64,000 nucleotides of DNA from the NCBI RefSeq assembly GCF_036032445.1, contig NZ_CP107932.1, positions 312,501 to 376,500 on the forward strand, given 5' to 3'. A model generated the notes under the pieces. The model was not told the origin of the DNA and ran no database searches. It worked only from the letters and a program-made list of their open reading frames with translations. Positions 17,018 through 25,131 of the stretch are shown one piece after another; the first letter of the stretch is position 1, and each line of letters begins with the position of its first letter. The translations under genes and the position numbers were made by a program. This stretch comes from Nocardia sp. NBC_00416. GTDB lineage: Bacteria > Actinomycetota > Actinomycetes > Mycobacteriales > Mycobacteriaceae.

Positions 17018-17677
17018 ATGGGCACAGTGATCGGTGATCTGCTCCCCTTGGCGGTAGGTGTGGCGATCTCGCCGATTCCCGTGGTCGCGGCCATCTTGAT
17101 GATCTTGTCGAAGAACGCGTCGGCGGCCGCGGGCGGATTCGCCGTCGGCTGGACGGCCGGGATCGCGCTCGCGACCGCGGTGTTCGCGCTGCTCGCCGGT
17201 GTGATCGGCCTGTCCTCGGATACCGAACCCGGTGCGGCAGTGTCCTGGATCAAGATCGTGCTGGGACTGCTGTTGCTGGGGGTGGCGGTCGCGCAGTGGC
17301 GTCACCGTGCCGATACCGCCGAGCCCGGCTGGATGCGGGGTATCGATCGGATCACCGCCGCCAAAGCCGTGGCGCTGGGCGCGGCGCTCGCGGCGGTGAA
17401 TCCGAAGAACCTGCTGCTGTGCGTGTCGGCAGGAGTGGTCGTGGGTACGAGCGGACTGGGTGTGGGCACGCAGATCGTGGCCGTGGTCGTATTCACTGTG
17501 ATCGCCGCGGCGAGTGTCCTGGGCGTGGTCATCGGCTACGCGGTCGCGGCCGATCGGTTGCGCGGCGGGCTGGATCGGGCCCGGGTCTGGCTGGAGGCCA
17601 ACAACCATCTGGTGATGGCGACTGTGCTGCTGGTGATGGGATCGGTGGTCCTCGGTAAAGGGATCGGTGGCCTGTGA
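17018..17677 (+). CDS. GAP family membrane protein
   Basis: 219 residues with about six membrane helices. The start (LLPLAVGVAISPIPVVAAIL) and the internal ALGAALAAVNPKNLLLCVSAG are typical of the GAP/Sap family, named after a mycobacterial protein affecting glycolipid or sulfolipid export and related to LysE-like exporters. The ATG is predicted to be the first base of the transcript. Its stop overlaps the SulP start codon, so the two are coupled. Confidence 0.82.
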   Translation: MGTVIGDLLPLAVGVAISPIPVVAAILMILSKNASAAAGGFAVGWTAGIALATAVFALLAGVIGLSSDTEPGAAVSWIKIVLGLLLLGVAVAQWRHRADTAEPGWMRGIDRITAAKAVALGAALAAVNPKNLLLCVSAGVVVGTSGLGVGTQIVAVVVFTVIAAASVLGVVIGYAVAADRLRGGLDRARVWLEANNHLVMATVLLVMGSVVLGKGIGGL

Positions 17678-19425
17678 CCGACCGGGACCGGGCCTCCACC
17701 GGGCACCGAGCGGGCGTGCGCCGGGCCCTGGGCGCCTTGTTCCCTTCGCTGCACGGGTACCAGCGGATGTGGATACGGCCGGATGTGGTCGCGGGCCTCA
17801 CTGTCTGGGCGGTGCTGGTGCCCGAGGCGCTGGCCTACGCCACGATCGCCGGCGTCCCGCCGGTGGTCGGACTGTACGCCGCGGTGCCGTCGCTGGTCCT
17901 GTACGCGCTGGCGGGCAGCTCCCGCCACCTGATCGTCGGACCGATGTCGGCGACGGCCGCCCTGTCGGCCGCGCTGATCACTCCGCTGGCGGCGGCCGAC
18001 GGCGGCCGCTACCTCGCGCTCACCACCGCGCTGGCCATCGCGACCGGTGTGGTCGGCATGCTGGCCGGACTCCTGCGGCTGGGGTTCGTGGCGTCGTTCA
18101 TCTCCGAGCCGGTGCTGAAGGGGTTCATCATCGGGCTGGCGCTGGTGATCATCATCGGCCAGGTTCCCAAGCTGCTGGGCATCGAGAAACACGAGGGCGA
18201 TTTCTTCGAGCAGGCATGGGGCGTGCTGACCGGCCTCGGTGACGCCGACTGGCGGACCCTGCTGATCGGCCTGTCGAGCCTGGTGCTCGTACTGGGTCTC
18301 AAGCGCTGGCTGCCGCTGGTACCCGGCTCGCTGCTCGCCGTGCTGGCCGGGATCCTGCTGGTCGCCGTGCTCGACCTGGACGCGAAGGGGGTTTCGATCG
18401 TCGGCCATATCGATGCCGGCCTGCCGACCCCGGGTCTGCCGGACGGCGTGGCGACGCGGGACTATCTCGATCTGCTCGGGCCCGCCGTGGGGGTGCTGCT
18501 GATCGGATTCGCCGAGGGCCTCGGCGCCGCCAAGACCTATGCGGCCAAGTCCGGCTACGAGGTGGACCCCAACCGGGAGCTTTTCGGTCTGGGCGCCGCC
18601 AACCTCGGGTCGGGTTTCGTTTCCGGAATGGTGGTCAACGGCAGTCTCTCCAAGACCGCGGTGAACGGATCGGCCGGGGCCAAGAGTCAGGTCAGCGGTT
18701 TGGTGGTGGCCGCGCTCACCGTGCTCACCCTGTTGTTCCTCACCGGTCTGTTCGAACAATTGCCCGAGGCGACGCTGGCCGCCGTGGTGATCGCGGCCGT
18801 CGTCGAACTGGTCGATATCGCGGCGCTGCGCCGGCTGTACCGGGTCTGGAGTGAATGGCTCGGTGGGATCTACGGCGCCGCCGCCCGCGCAGATTTCATC
18901 GCGGCGGTGGCCGCACTGCTGGGCGTGCTGTTCTTCGACACGCTGCCCGGACTGCTCATCGGGATCGGTATCGCTATGGTGCTGCTGGTCTACCGCACCT
19001 CGCAGCCGCATATCGCGGCACTCGCACCGAGCGGCCCGCTGTGGCTGGATGTGGCCCGGCACCCCGATCTCACCCAGCGCCCGGATCTGTTGGTGGTGCG
19101 GGTGGAATCGGGCCTGTACTTCGTCAACGCCGACCATGTCCGCCGCCGCGTCGAGCAGCTGTGCACCGACCGGACCCGGCTCGTGGTCCTGGACGCCGAG
19201 ACCTCACCGGTCATCGACGTCACCGCCGCGACCATGCTGATCGATCTGCGCGACACCCTCGCTCGCCGGCGCGTCGACTTCCGCGTCGCGCGCTCGATCG
19301 GACAGTTCGGCGACGAACTCGAGGCCGCGGAACCGGGCAGTCACCGGATCCGCGTGTATCCGACCGTCGCGGCGGCAGTGGGGGAGACGGCACGGCCGGA
19401 TCACCCGCCGGGCGAGCGCCGGTGA
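17674..19425 (+). CDS. SulP family anion transporter with STAS domain
   Basis: 583 residues from GTG, overlapping the GAP gene by 4 nt. Residues about 30-420 hold the SulP transmembrane core, with EALAYATIAGVPPVVGLYAAV and the LIVGPMSATAALSAAL segment near its start. The C-terminal about 110 residues are a STAS regulatory domain (LLVVRVESGLYFVNADHVRR, then LVVLDAETSPVIDVTA). SulP proteins move sulfate, bicarbonate or other anions. Placement beside an alkylsulfatase makes sulfate plausible, but a carbonic-anhydrase partner is absent and the substrate is unproven. Confidence 0.9.
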   Translation: MTDRDRASTGHRAGVRRALGALFPSLHGYQRMWIRPDVVAGLTVWAVLVPEALAYATIAGVPPVVGLYAAVPSLVLYALAGSSRHLIVGPMSATAALSAALITPLAAADGGRYLALTTALAIATGVVGMLAGLLRLGFVASFISEPVLKGFIIGLALVIIIGQVPKLLGIEKHEGDFFEQAWGVLTGLGDADWRTLLIGLSSLVLVLGLKRWLPLVPGSLLAVLAGILLVAVLDLDAKGVSIVGHIDAGLPTPGLPDGVATRDYLDLLGPAVGVLLIGFAEGLGAAKTYAAKSGYEVDPNRELFGLGAANLGSGFVSGMVVNGSLSKTAVNGSAGAKSQVSGLVVAALTVLTLLFLTGLFEQLPEATLAAVVIAAVVELVDIAALRRLYRVWSEWLGGIYGAAARADFIAAVAALLGVLFFDTLPGLLIGIGIAMVLLVYRTSQPHIAALAPSGPLWLDVARHPDLTQRPDLLVVRVESGLYFVNADHVRRRVEQLCTDRTRLVVLDAETSPVIDVTAATMLIDLRDTLARRRVDFRVARSIGQFGDELEAAEPGSHRIRVYPTVAAAVGETARPDHPPGERR

Positions 19426-19471
19426 TCGAGCCGACCCGGCGGCAGCCGCATCGGTCCGGGCAGTTCAGCGG

Positions 19472-19702
19472 TCAGCGTCGCGCGCGTCGGCCGGTCAGCC
19501 AACCGGCGAGCAGACCGGCCACGAACATGATCAGCAGGATGAGCCACATCGGCGATCCGACCGTGATCAGCAGGAAGTGGATGTTCACCCGGTCGCGGTT
19601 CTGGATGATGAACACCACGGCGACGATCGTCAGGGCGAGGGCCAGCCACTGGTTCAGCGAGACGCGGGACAGCAGTGACGGCTTGGGTGCGCGTTCGGTC
19701 AT
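19472..19702 (-). CDS. LapA/DUF1049-type two-helix membrane protein
   Basis: 76 residues; GGAGG precedes the ATG at 19702. Two membrane helices with the family signature LALTIVAVVFIIQNRDRVNIHFLL and a basic C-terminus (WLTGRRARR). LapA proteins help assemble lipopolysaccharide in Gram-negatives; in actinobacteria the role is unknown. It is convergent with SulP. Site E of the shared repeat lies 69 bp upstream. Confidence 0.78.
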   Translation of the reverse strand: MTERAPKPSLLSRVSLNQWLALALTIVAVVFIIQNRDRVNIHFLLITVGSPMWLILLIMFVAGLLAGWLTGRRARR

Positions 19703-19770
19703 CGCGATCCTCCGGGAGGTCAGAGCGGTCGGAACACTGTGCAGTCTTCGTCGCCGAACCGCGCGGGGCA

Positions 19771-19787
19771 TCACCCGCGGGGGATGA
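19771..19787. promoter_or_regulatory. Site E: shared inverted repeat upstream of LapA gene
   Basis: TCACCC-N5-GGATGA, about 70 bp upstream of the LapA start on the minus strand and 53 bp before site D. I see no convincing -10 box on the minus strand at the 23-nt distance. Confidence 0.5.
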
Positions 19788-19839
19788 GCTGTGCCAGGCG
19801 AGCGTCCACGGCGGCGGTCGGCGCGACTCGAGCGGGAGT

Positions 19840-19884
19840 TCACCCGTCGCAGGTGATATGGCGCCCACCGCGACTGCCTAGCGT
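19840..19884 (+). promoter_or_regulatory. Site D: shared inverted repeat and TAGCGT promoter of the alkylsulfatase
   Basis: TCACCC-N5-AGGTGA occupies 19840-19856, then 22 nt, then TAGCGT at 19879-19884. Transcription should start close to 19890, which is an ATG. Confidence 0.6.
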
Positions 19885-19889
19885 GGGCG

Positions 19890-19997
19890 ATGCCGGTGCA
19901 CCGACGTTGTGGTCCGTGTGCGCGGAACCGACCGAGCGGTGCGGGCGAGCTGATCTCGCGCCGGAGACCGATAGCCAGCCGACAGATCGCGGAGTGA
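19890..19997 (+). CDS. Possible leaderless 35-residue leader ORF before the alkylsulfatase
   Basis: An ATG 5 nt after the TAGCGT -10 box opens a 35-codon frame rich in Arg with two Cys (MPVHRRCGPCARNRPSGAGE at the start). It ends 7 nt before the alkylsulfatase ATG. Its position at the predicted 5' end of the mRNA suggests a translated leader, but composition alone does not prove coding. Confidence 0.3.
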   Translation: MPVHRRCGPCARNRPSGAGELISRRRPIASRQIAE

Positions 19998-20004
19998 GGC
20001 AACG

Positions 20005-21825
20005 ATGACCATTCTGGACTTCGACGACACCGCCGATTTCGGCAACGCGACCCGCGGGTTCATGGCCGAACTCGACCCGCCGGTGATCAAAGCCGCCGAC
20101 GGTCGGGTGGTCTACGACATCGGCGCCTACGAATTCTTGGACGGGGACTGCCCGGACACCGCGAACCCCAGCCTGTGGCGGCAGGGACAACTCTGCAGCA
20201 AACAGGGACTGTTCCAGGTGGCCGAGGGTATTTACCAGATACGCAACCTGGACCTGTCGAATATGACCCTGGTCGAGGGCCGCGACGGCGTCGTCGTGAT
20301 CGACCCCCTGCTGTCCGTGGAGACCGCGGCGGCCGGTCTGGCCCTCTACCGCGCGCAACGCGGCGACCGGCCGGTGACCGGCATGATCTACACCCATTCG
20401 CACGCCGACCATTTCGGCGGTTCGCGGGGCGTGCTGCCGGTCGGCCACCCGCCGGTGCCGATCCTGGCTCCGGTCGGCTTCCTGGAGCACGCGGTGAGCG
20501 AGAACGTCTACGCCGGTAACGCCATGACCCGACGCGCGGTCTTCATGTACGGCGCGGCGCTGCCGAAAGCGCCCGACGCCCATATCGGCGCCGGACTGGG
20601 TATCACCACCTCCGTCGGGACCATCTCGCTGATCCCGCCCACTGTGGACATCACCCACACCGGGCAGGAGGAGGAGATCGACGGAGTCCGGATGATCTTC
20701 CAGCTCACCCCGGGCACCGAGGCGCCGGCCGAAATGAACTTCCTGTTCCCCGACCGCCGCGCCCTCTGCATGGCCGAGAACGCGACGCACAATATGCACA
20801 ACGTGTTGACGCTGCGCGGTGCGCTGGTACGCGATTCCCGGGTCTGGGCCCGATATCTCGACGAGGCCATCGCCCGGTTCGGCGATAAGGCCGATGTCGC
20901 CTTCGCCTCCCACCATTGGCCGACCTGGGGTCGGGAGAACTGGACCGCGTGGCTCGCGGGCCAGCGCGATATGTACGCCTACCTCCACGATCAGACCCTG
21001 CGCCTGACCAACGAGGGGTACACCGGACCGGAGATCGCCGAACGGTTCGAGTTCCCGCCCGCGCTCGACAAGATCTGGGCCAACCGCGGCTACTACGGCT
21101 CCACCAGCCACAACGTCAAAGCGATCTATCAGCGGTACATGGGTTGGTACGACGGGAATCCCGCGCATCTGTGGGAGCATCCGCCGGTCGCGCAGGCGCA
21201 GCGCTACGTCGCCGACTACGGCGGCATCGAGGCGATCGTCGCGAAGGGCCGCGGCTACGCCGATACCGGCGACCTCCGGTTCGCCGCCACCCTGCTCGGT
21301 CACGCCGTGTTCGCCGAACCGGGGAACGACAGCGCGAAAGAGGCGCTGGCGCAGGTTTACGACCGGCTCGGACACGGCGCGGAGAACGGGACCTGGCGCA
21401 ACTTCTACCTGACCGGCGCCCAGGAACTGCGTAAAGGACCTAGCCCGACGGACATCCAGTCGGCCAGCCCCGAGATGATGACCGCCCTGACGTTGGAGAT
21501 GATCGTCGACTCGCTCGCGGTCCGGATCGACGGCCTGCGCGCCGCCGCGGTCGACTTCGCCATGGACTGGGAACTCACCGACGAGAACCGCGTGCACCGC
21601 ATCACCCTGTCCAACGGCGCACTCAGCCATCGCACCCCGACATCGGAGACCCCGGTCGCCGGTCCCGCGGATCTCACGCTGACGCTCACCAAGAAACAGC
21701 TCTTGAAAGCAGTGGGCGGCCAGGGTTTCGAGGGTGTGACGATCACCGGCGACAAGAGCCTGCTGGAGACCTTCATCGGGCTGCTCGAGACTCCCGACCC
21801 GCAGTTCCCCATCGTCACACCCTGA
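20005..21825 (+). CDS. Alkyl/aryl sulfatase (metallo-beta-lactamase, SdsA1/BDS1 type)
   Basis: 606 residues, the usual size for type III alkylsulfatases. The zinc-binding HSHADH motif is at residues 131-136, and the downstream MNFLFPDRRALCMAENATHNMHN region holds further zinc ligands. The central dimerisation part and a C-terminal SCP2-like domain (from about 480) complete the family plan. It hydrolyses primary alkyl sulfates to alcohol and sulfate. Most secreted members have a signal peptide; none is visible here, so it is probably cytoplasmic. GGAG precedes the start. It is under site D and sits near the SulP anion transporter. Confidence 0.92.
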   Translation: MTILDFDDTADFGNATRGFMAELDPPVIKAADGRVVYDIGAYEFLDGDCPDTANPSLWRQGQLCSKQGLFQVAEGIYQIRNLDLSNMTLVEGRDGVVVIDPLLSVETAAAGLALYRAQRGDRPVTGMIYTHSHADHFGGSRGVLPVGHPPVPILAPVGFLEHAVSENVYAGNAMTRRAVFMYGAALPKAPDAHIGAGLGITTSVGTISLIPPTVDITHTGQEEEIDGVRMIFQLTPGTEAPAEMNFLFPDRRALCMAENATHNMHNVLTLRGALVRDSRVWARYLDEAIARFGDKADVAFASHHWPTWGRENWTAWLAGQRDMYAYLHDQTLRLTNEGYTGPEIAERFEFPPALDKIWANRGYYGSTSHNVKAIYQRYMGWYDGNPAHLWEHPPVAQAQRYVADYGGIEAIVAKGRGYADTGDLRFAATLLGHAVFAEPGNDSAKEALAQVYDRLGHGAENGTWRNFYLTGAQELRKGPSPTDIQSASPEMMTALTLEMIVDSLAVRIDGLRAAAVDFAMDWELTDENRVHRITLSNGALSHRTPTSETPVAGPADLTLTLTKKQLLKAVGGQGFEGVTITGDKSLLETFIGLLETPDPQFPIVTP

Positions 21826-21851
21826 TCCGCGGCGGCCGGAGCAGCGATCGC

Positions 21852-21888
21852 GCCGTATCGGAGGACCAGCTCTCGATCGATACGGCGG
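21852..21888 (+). terminator. Hairpin between alkylsulfatase and DUF7144 gene 2
   Basis: CGCCGTATCG and CGATACGGCG form a perfect 10-bp stem around a 17-nt loop, 26 nt after the sulfatase stop. It may terminate or attenuate read-through into the DUF7144 gene, or serve as an operator. Confidence 0.45.
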
Positions 21889-21909
21889 CACAGCGAGAGG
21901 AGTGACCCG

Positions 21910-22335
21910 GTGGCGCATTCGGCAACTCATCCGCCACAGCCTGTGCGACAACCCGCGCGGCAATCGGTCGCCGCCGTCGGGGTGATGACCGTCGCGGCGA
22001 TCCTGCTCGGGGTCGCGGTGCTGGGGGTGATCGAGGGCATCTCGTCACTGCACAACGATCCGTACTCGGGGGCCCCGCCGTCCTACAGCTATCGCATGAC
22101 ACCCTCGGTGTGGGGCTGGGTCCACATCAGTTACAGCATCCTGTTGGCGGCGGTCGGGGTCGCTCTCATCGCCGGAGCCGCGTGGGCGCGGATGGCGACG
22201 ATCGCGATCGCCGCGGCGACCATGGTCGCGAACTTCCTGTGGCTCCCGCACGCACCGGGATGGGCCACGATAGTGATCGTGGTGTGCGCGGTGGCTCTGT
22301 GGACCGTCTCGTCCTGGCACCCCGAAGAGACGTAG
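21910..22335 (+). CDS. DUF7144-type four-helix membrane protein (copy 2)
   Basis: 141 residues from GTG, with GAGGAG upstream. It is the same length and helix layout as the 16511 gene, with the matching TPSVWGWVHISYSILLAAVG and ANFLWLPHAPGW segments, so the two are clear paralogues. It lies 84 nt downstream of the alkylsulfatase and is probably read from the same promoter. It is convergent with the response regulator, with a gap of only 5 nt. Confidence 0.78.
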   Translation: MAHSATHPPQPVRQPARQSVAAVGVMTVAAILLGVAVLGVIEGISSLHNDPYSGAPPSYSYRMTPSVWGWVHISYSILLAAVGVALIAGAAWARMATIAIAAATMVANFLWLPHAPGWATIVIVVCAVALWTVSSWHPEET

Positions 22336-22340
22336 CGCCG

Positions 22341-23060
22341 CTACTGCCGGAACCGGTGACCCATACCCGGTTCGGTCACCAGGTGTCGCGGATGCGACGG
22401 GTCGTCCTCGAGTTTGCGGCGCAACTGGGCGAGATAGACACGTAGATAGTGGGTTTCGGTCTGGTAGGCCGGACCCCAGACCTCGCGCAACAGCTCCGTG
22501 CGGCCCACCAGTTTCCCGCGATTGCGCACCAGCATCTCCAGCACACCCCATTCGGTGGGTGTCAGATGCACCTCGGCGCCGGCTTTGAGGACTTTCTTGG
22601 CCGCCAGATCGACGGTGAACGAATCGGTCACGACCACCGGTTCGTCGATCTCCGCCGACGCCGTCGCGCGCCGCAGCGCCGCCCGCAACCGGGCCAGGAA
22701 TTCGTCCATGCCGAACGGTTTGGTGATGTAGTCGTCGGCGCCGGCGTCGAGCGCGTCCACCTTGTCGGCCGCATCGGTGCGGGCGGAGAGCACGATCACC
22801 GGCACCCGGGTCCAGCCGCGCAGCCCCGCCAGCACCTCGATGCCGTCGATATCGGGCAGGCCCAGATCCAGCACCACCACATCGGGTCTGCGCTCGGTGG
22901 CCGCACGCAACGCGCCCGCTCCGGTGGCGGCGGTCACTACCTCGTACCCACGCACCGACAGGTTGATCCGCATCGCGCGCAGGATCTGCGGTTCGTCGTC
23001 GACCACCAGGACTGTCGGGTGCGGCCCCGACTCCTGTGCCTGCTCCGGCGGGTTCTTCAT
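22341..23060 (-). CDS. OmpR/KdpE-type response regulator, orphan
   Basis: 239 residues from the ATG at 23060 (GGAGG 7 nt upstream; a GTG one codon earlier is possible). The receiver domain has the acidic pair VDDE, the phosphorylatable Asp in VVLDLGLPDIDG and the Lys of ITKPF. The winged-helix DNA-binding domain (LTPTEWGVLEMLVRNRGKLV, then YLRVYLAQLRRKLE) is closest to KdpE. No sensor kinase and no kdpFABC genes are adjacent, unlike normal kdpDE loci. A copy of the shared repeat (site F) lies about 105 bp upstream. Confidence 0.88.
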   Translation of the reverse strand: MKNPPEQAQESGPHPTVLVVDDEPQILRAMRINLSVRGYEVVTAATGAGALRAATERRPDVVVLDLGLPDIDGIEVLAGLRGWTRVPVIVLSARTDAADKVDALDAGADDYITKPFGMDEFLARLRAALRRATASAEIDEPVVVTDSFTVDLAAKKVLKAGAEVHLTPTEWGVLEMLVRNRGKLVGRTELLREVWGPAYQTETHYLRVYLAQLRRKLEDDPSHPRHLVTEPGMGHRFRQ

Positions 23061-23164
23061 CACAGCACCTCCGTGACGTCCTGGTCGCGCTCGCGGTTCC
23101 GGCTGCCAGGGGTGCGGTCGGATGTCGTGCTCACTTCGGAATCATGTCACCGCACACGGCTCAC

Positions 23165-23181
23165 GCACCCTCCACGGGTGC
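23165..23181. promoter_or_regulatory. Site F: variant shared inverted repeat upstream of response regulator
   Basis: GCACCC-TCCAC-GGGTGC keeps the 6-5-6 architecture of sites A-E with the outer base changed symmetrically. No TAGCGT box is seen at the usual distance. Confidence 0.4.
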
Positions 23182-23589
23182 CGGGCACCCGGTTCCGGAG
23201 ATCCGGTGCGAAGCCCGGCCGCGGCTATCGACCCGGGCCGTCCGGAGCGGCCGTGCCCGAGAGCGGTGCGGGATCGGCAACTCTGGCCTCCGTTCAGAAA
23301 ATGGCGGGCAGCGCGACACGGCCGGATTCCGGGCCGCGGCTGCCGAACCGGATCGACGGTACGAGCCGCGCACGGCGCACCGGGTCATCTTGACGGGACG
23401 TTTACGGGTCACGCCCGGCGCATTGACGTGTTCTTTGCGACCGGGCCCCGGCCACGACGCTGTGAAATCTATGCGGTGTCGTGTCCAGAATCGCCTGCCC
23501 GCCCACCGCGCCGGGGCGCACGCTGTACGGGAGACTGCGCGCACCGATCGGCCGCCTGCTCGGATCCGGCTCACCACGGAGGTCTGTTC

Positions 23590-23697
23590 ATGCACCCGTT
23601 CGCCTATCAGCCCGTCGACTTGATCGAAGCCGTGATCGAGTCCGTGCTCTGCGTCATCCATGTGTATTCCTCCGGAACGCCCTGTATCGCGTTCTGA
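23590..23697 (+). CDS. Small ORF, 35 residues, with good ribosome-binding site
   Basis: ATG 23590 is preceded by ACGGAGG at 8-nt spacing. The peptide starts MHPFAYQPVDLIEAVIESVL and ends CVIHVYSSGTPCIAF: an amphipathic or hydrophobic helix, then a Ser/Thr/Cys-containing tail with two cysteines 14 residues apart. It resembles the layout of a small membrane-active peptide or a peptide precursor, but no modification gene is nearby. A strong hairpin follows 46 nt downstream. No family recognised. Confidence 0.45.
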   Translation: MHPFAYQPVDLIEAVIESVLCVIHVYSSGTPCIAF

Positions 23698-23743
23698 GGC
23701 GCCGCCGCCCGGTCGCGGGAACCCACGGGCGCCCGGGGACGAC

Positions 23744-23778
23744 AGAACCGGTCCCACCCGCGGGGTGGAACCGGTTCT
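23744..23778. terminator. Strong bidirectional hairpin between small ORF and metY
   Basis: AGAACCGGT pairs with ACCGGTTCT, and within it CCACCC pairs with GGGTGG. The 35-nt structure lies downstream of both the small ORF (plus) and metY (minus). Confidence 0.6.
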
Positions 23779-23805
23779 CTGCTCAGGCGACGTCGTGCGC
23801 CGGCA

Positions 23806-25131
23806 CTATCCCGCCGCGGCCGCGAAGCCGGCGCGCAGATCGGCCAGGATATCGTCGATTCCCTCGATACCCACGGCCAAGCGCACCAGCCCCGGCGTGA
23901 CCCCGGAGCTCAGCTGCTCGTCCGGCGTCAGCTGGGAATGCGTCGTCGAGGCGGGGTGGATGACCAGCGAGCGCACATCGCCGATATTGGCGACATGGCT
24001 GTGCAGGGTCAGCGCGTCGACGAACCTCTTGCCCGCGTCCACGCCGCCGGCCAGTTCGAAACCGACCACCGCGCCGGTGCCCTTGGGCGCCAACTGCTTG
24101 CCCCGCTCGTACCAGGGGGAGGAGGGCAGGCCCGCGTACGACACCGAGGTCACCGCCGACTGCTCGGTGAGGAATTCGGCGACCGCCTGCGCGTTCTGCA
24201 CGTGCCGTTCCACCCGCAAGCTCAGTGTTTCCAGCCCCTGGCTGATCAGGAAGGCGTTGAACGGCGCGATCGCCGCACCCAGGTCACGCAGGAGCTGCAC
24301 CCGGGCTTTCAGCGCGAACGCCGGGGCGCCCAGGTCGGCGAACACGGCGCCGTGGTAGCTGGGGTCGGGTTCGGTGAAACCCGGGAACCGGGGTCCGTCG
24401 GCGCCGCGGACCGTCCAGTCGAAGGTGCCGCCGTCGACGATCACGCCCGCGATGGCCGCACCGTGGCCGCCGAGGTATTTCGTCGCTGAGTGGACGACGA
24501 TATCGGCGCCGTGGGCGAGGGGCTGGATCAGGTACGGGGTCGCGACCGTGTTGTCCACGATCAGCGGGAGACCCGCCTGGTGCGCGACCTCGGCGATCCC
24601 CGGGATATCGAAGATGTGGTTCTGCGGGTTGGATACCGTCTCGCCGTAGAAGGCCTTGGTGTTCGGCTGGATCGCGGCGCGCCACTGGTCGAGGTCGTCG
24701 GGATCCTCGACGAAGGACACCTCGATTCCGAGCTTGGGCAGCGTGTAGTGGAACAGGTTGTAGGTGCCGCCGTAGAGGCGCGGGCTGGAGACGATGTGGT
24801 CACCCGCCCCGGCGAGGTTCAGGATCGCCAGTGTTTCCGCGGCCTGGCCCGAGGCGAGCAGCAGTGCCGCCACCCCGCCTTCGAGCGCGGCGATCCGCTG
24901 CTCTACCGCGTCCTGGGTGGGGTTCATGATCCGCGTGTAGATATTGCCCGGCTCCGCCAGCCCGAACAGCGCCGCCGCGTGCGCGGTGTCGCGGAAGGTA
25001 TAGGAGGTCGTCTGGTAGATCGGCAGGGCGCGCGCATTGGTGGTGGCGTCCGGGTCCTGTCCGACGTGGATCTGTTTGGTCTCGAAGCTCCAGTCGGCGG
25101 ACGGGTCGGCCGGCGGGGTGGGTTCGGTCAT
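23806..25131 (-). CDS. metY: O-acetylhomoserine sulfhydrylase (Cys/Met metabolism PLP enzyme)
   Basis: 441 residues from the ATG at 25131 (AGGAG about 9 nt upstream), the usual MetY length. The frame of 516 codons continues upstream only as non-conserved sequence. IHVGQDPDATTNARALPIYQTTSYTF is the MetY-type N-terminus in outline. The PLP lysine is in SATKYLGG, and VDNTVATPYL and the C-terminal RLAVGIEGIDDI are family hallmarks. It converts O-acetylhomoserine plus sulfide to homocysteine. No metX is adjacent, though metX often follows metY. I looked for a SAM-IV riboswitch upstream and could not recognise one. Confidence 0.9.
   Translation of the reverse strand: MTEPTPPADPSADWSFETKQIHVGQDPDATTNARALPIYQTTSYTFRDTAHAAALFGLAEPGNIYTRIMNPTQDAVEQRIAALEGGVAALLLASGQAAETLAILNLAGAGDHIVSSPRLYGGTYNLFHYTLPKLGIEVSFVEDPDDLDQWRAAIQPNTKAFYGETVSNPQNHIFDIPGIAEVAHQAGLPLIVDNTVATPYLIQPLAHGADIVVHSATKYLGGHGAAIAGVIVDGGTFDWTVRGADGPRFPGFTEPDPSYHGAVFADLGAPAFALKARVQLLRDLGAAIAPFNAFLISQGLETLSLRVERHVQNAQAVAEFLTEQSAVTSVSYAGLPSSPWYERGKQLAPKGTGAVVGFELAGGVDAGKRFVDALTLHSHVANIGDVRSLVIHPASTTHSQLTPDEQLSSGVTPGLVRLAVGIEGIDDILADLRAGFAAAAG

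Larger units (their letters stand above)
23061..23805. other. 745-bp intergenic region with one small ORF and a terminator
   Basis: Between the divergent-facing ends of the response regulator and metY. It holds site F (23165), the 35-codon ORF at 23590-23697 and the strong hairpin at 23744-23778. The rest shows no gene I can support. Confidence 0.6.

Noticed and set aside
17536..19137. 533-codon minus-strand frame over SulP
   Set aside because: Composition dominated by Gln, His, Arg and Asp as expected from antisense of a high-GC gene; SulP is certain.
22371..22400. Further GGTGACC/GGTCACC-like repeat as another copy of the shared site
   Set aside because: It lies within the response-regulator coding sequence and does not keep the 6-5-6 spacing.
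15048..23181. DosR/DevR box as the identity of the shared repeat
   Set aside because: The DosR consensus is GGGACT/AGTCCC-based; the half-site here is TCACCC with 5-nt spacing, so I do not equate them.
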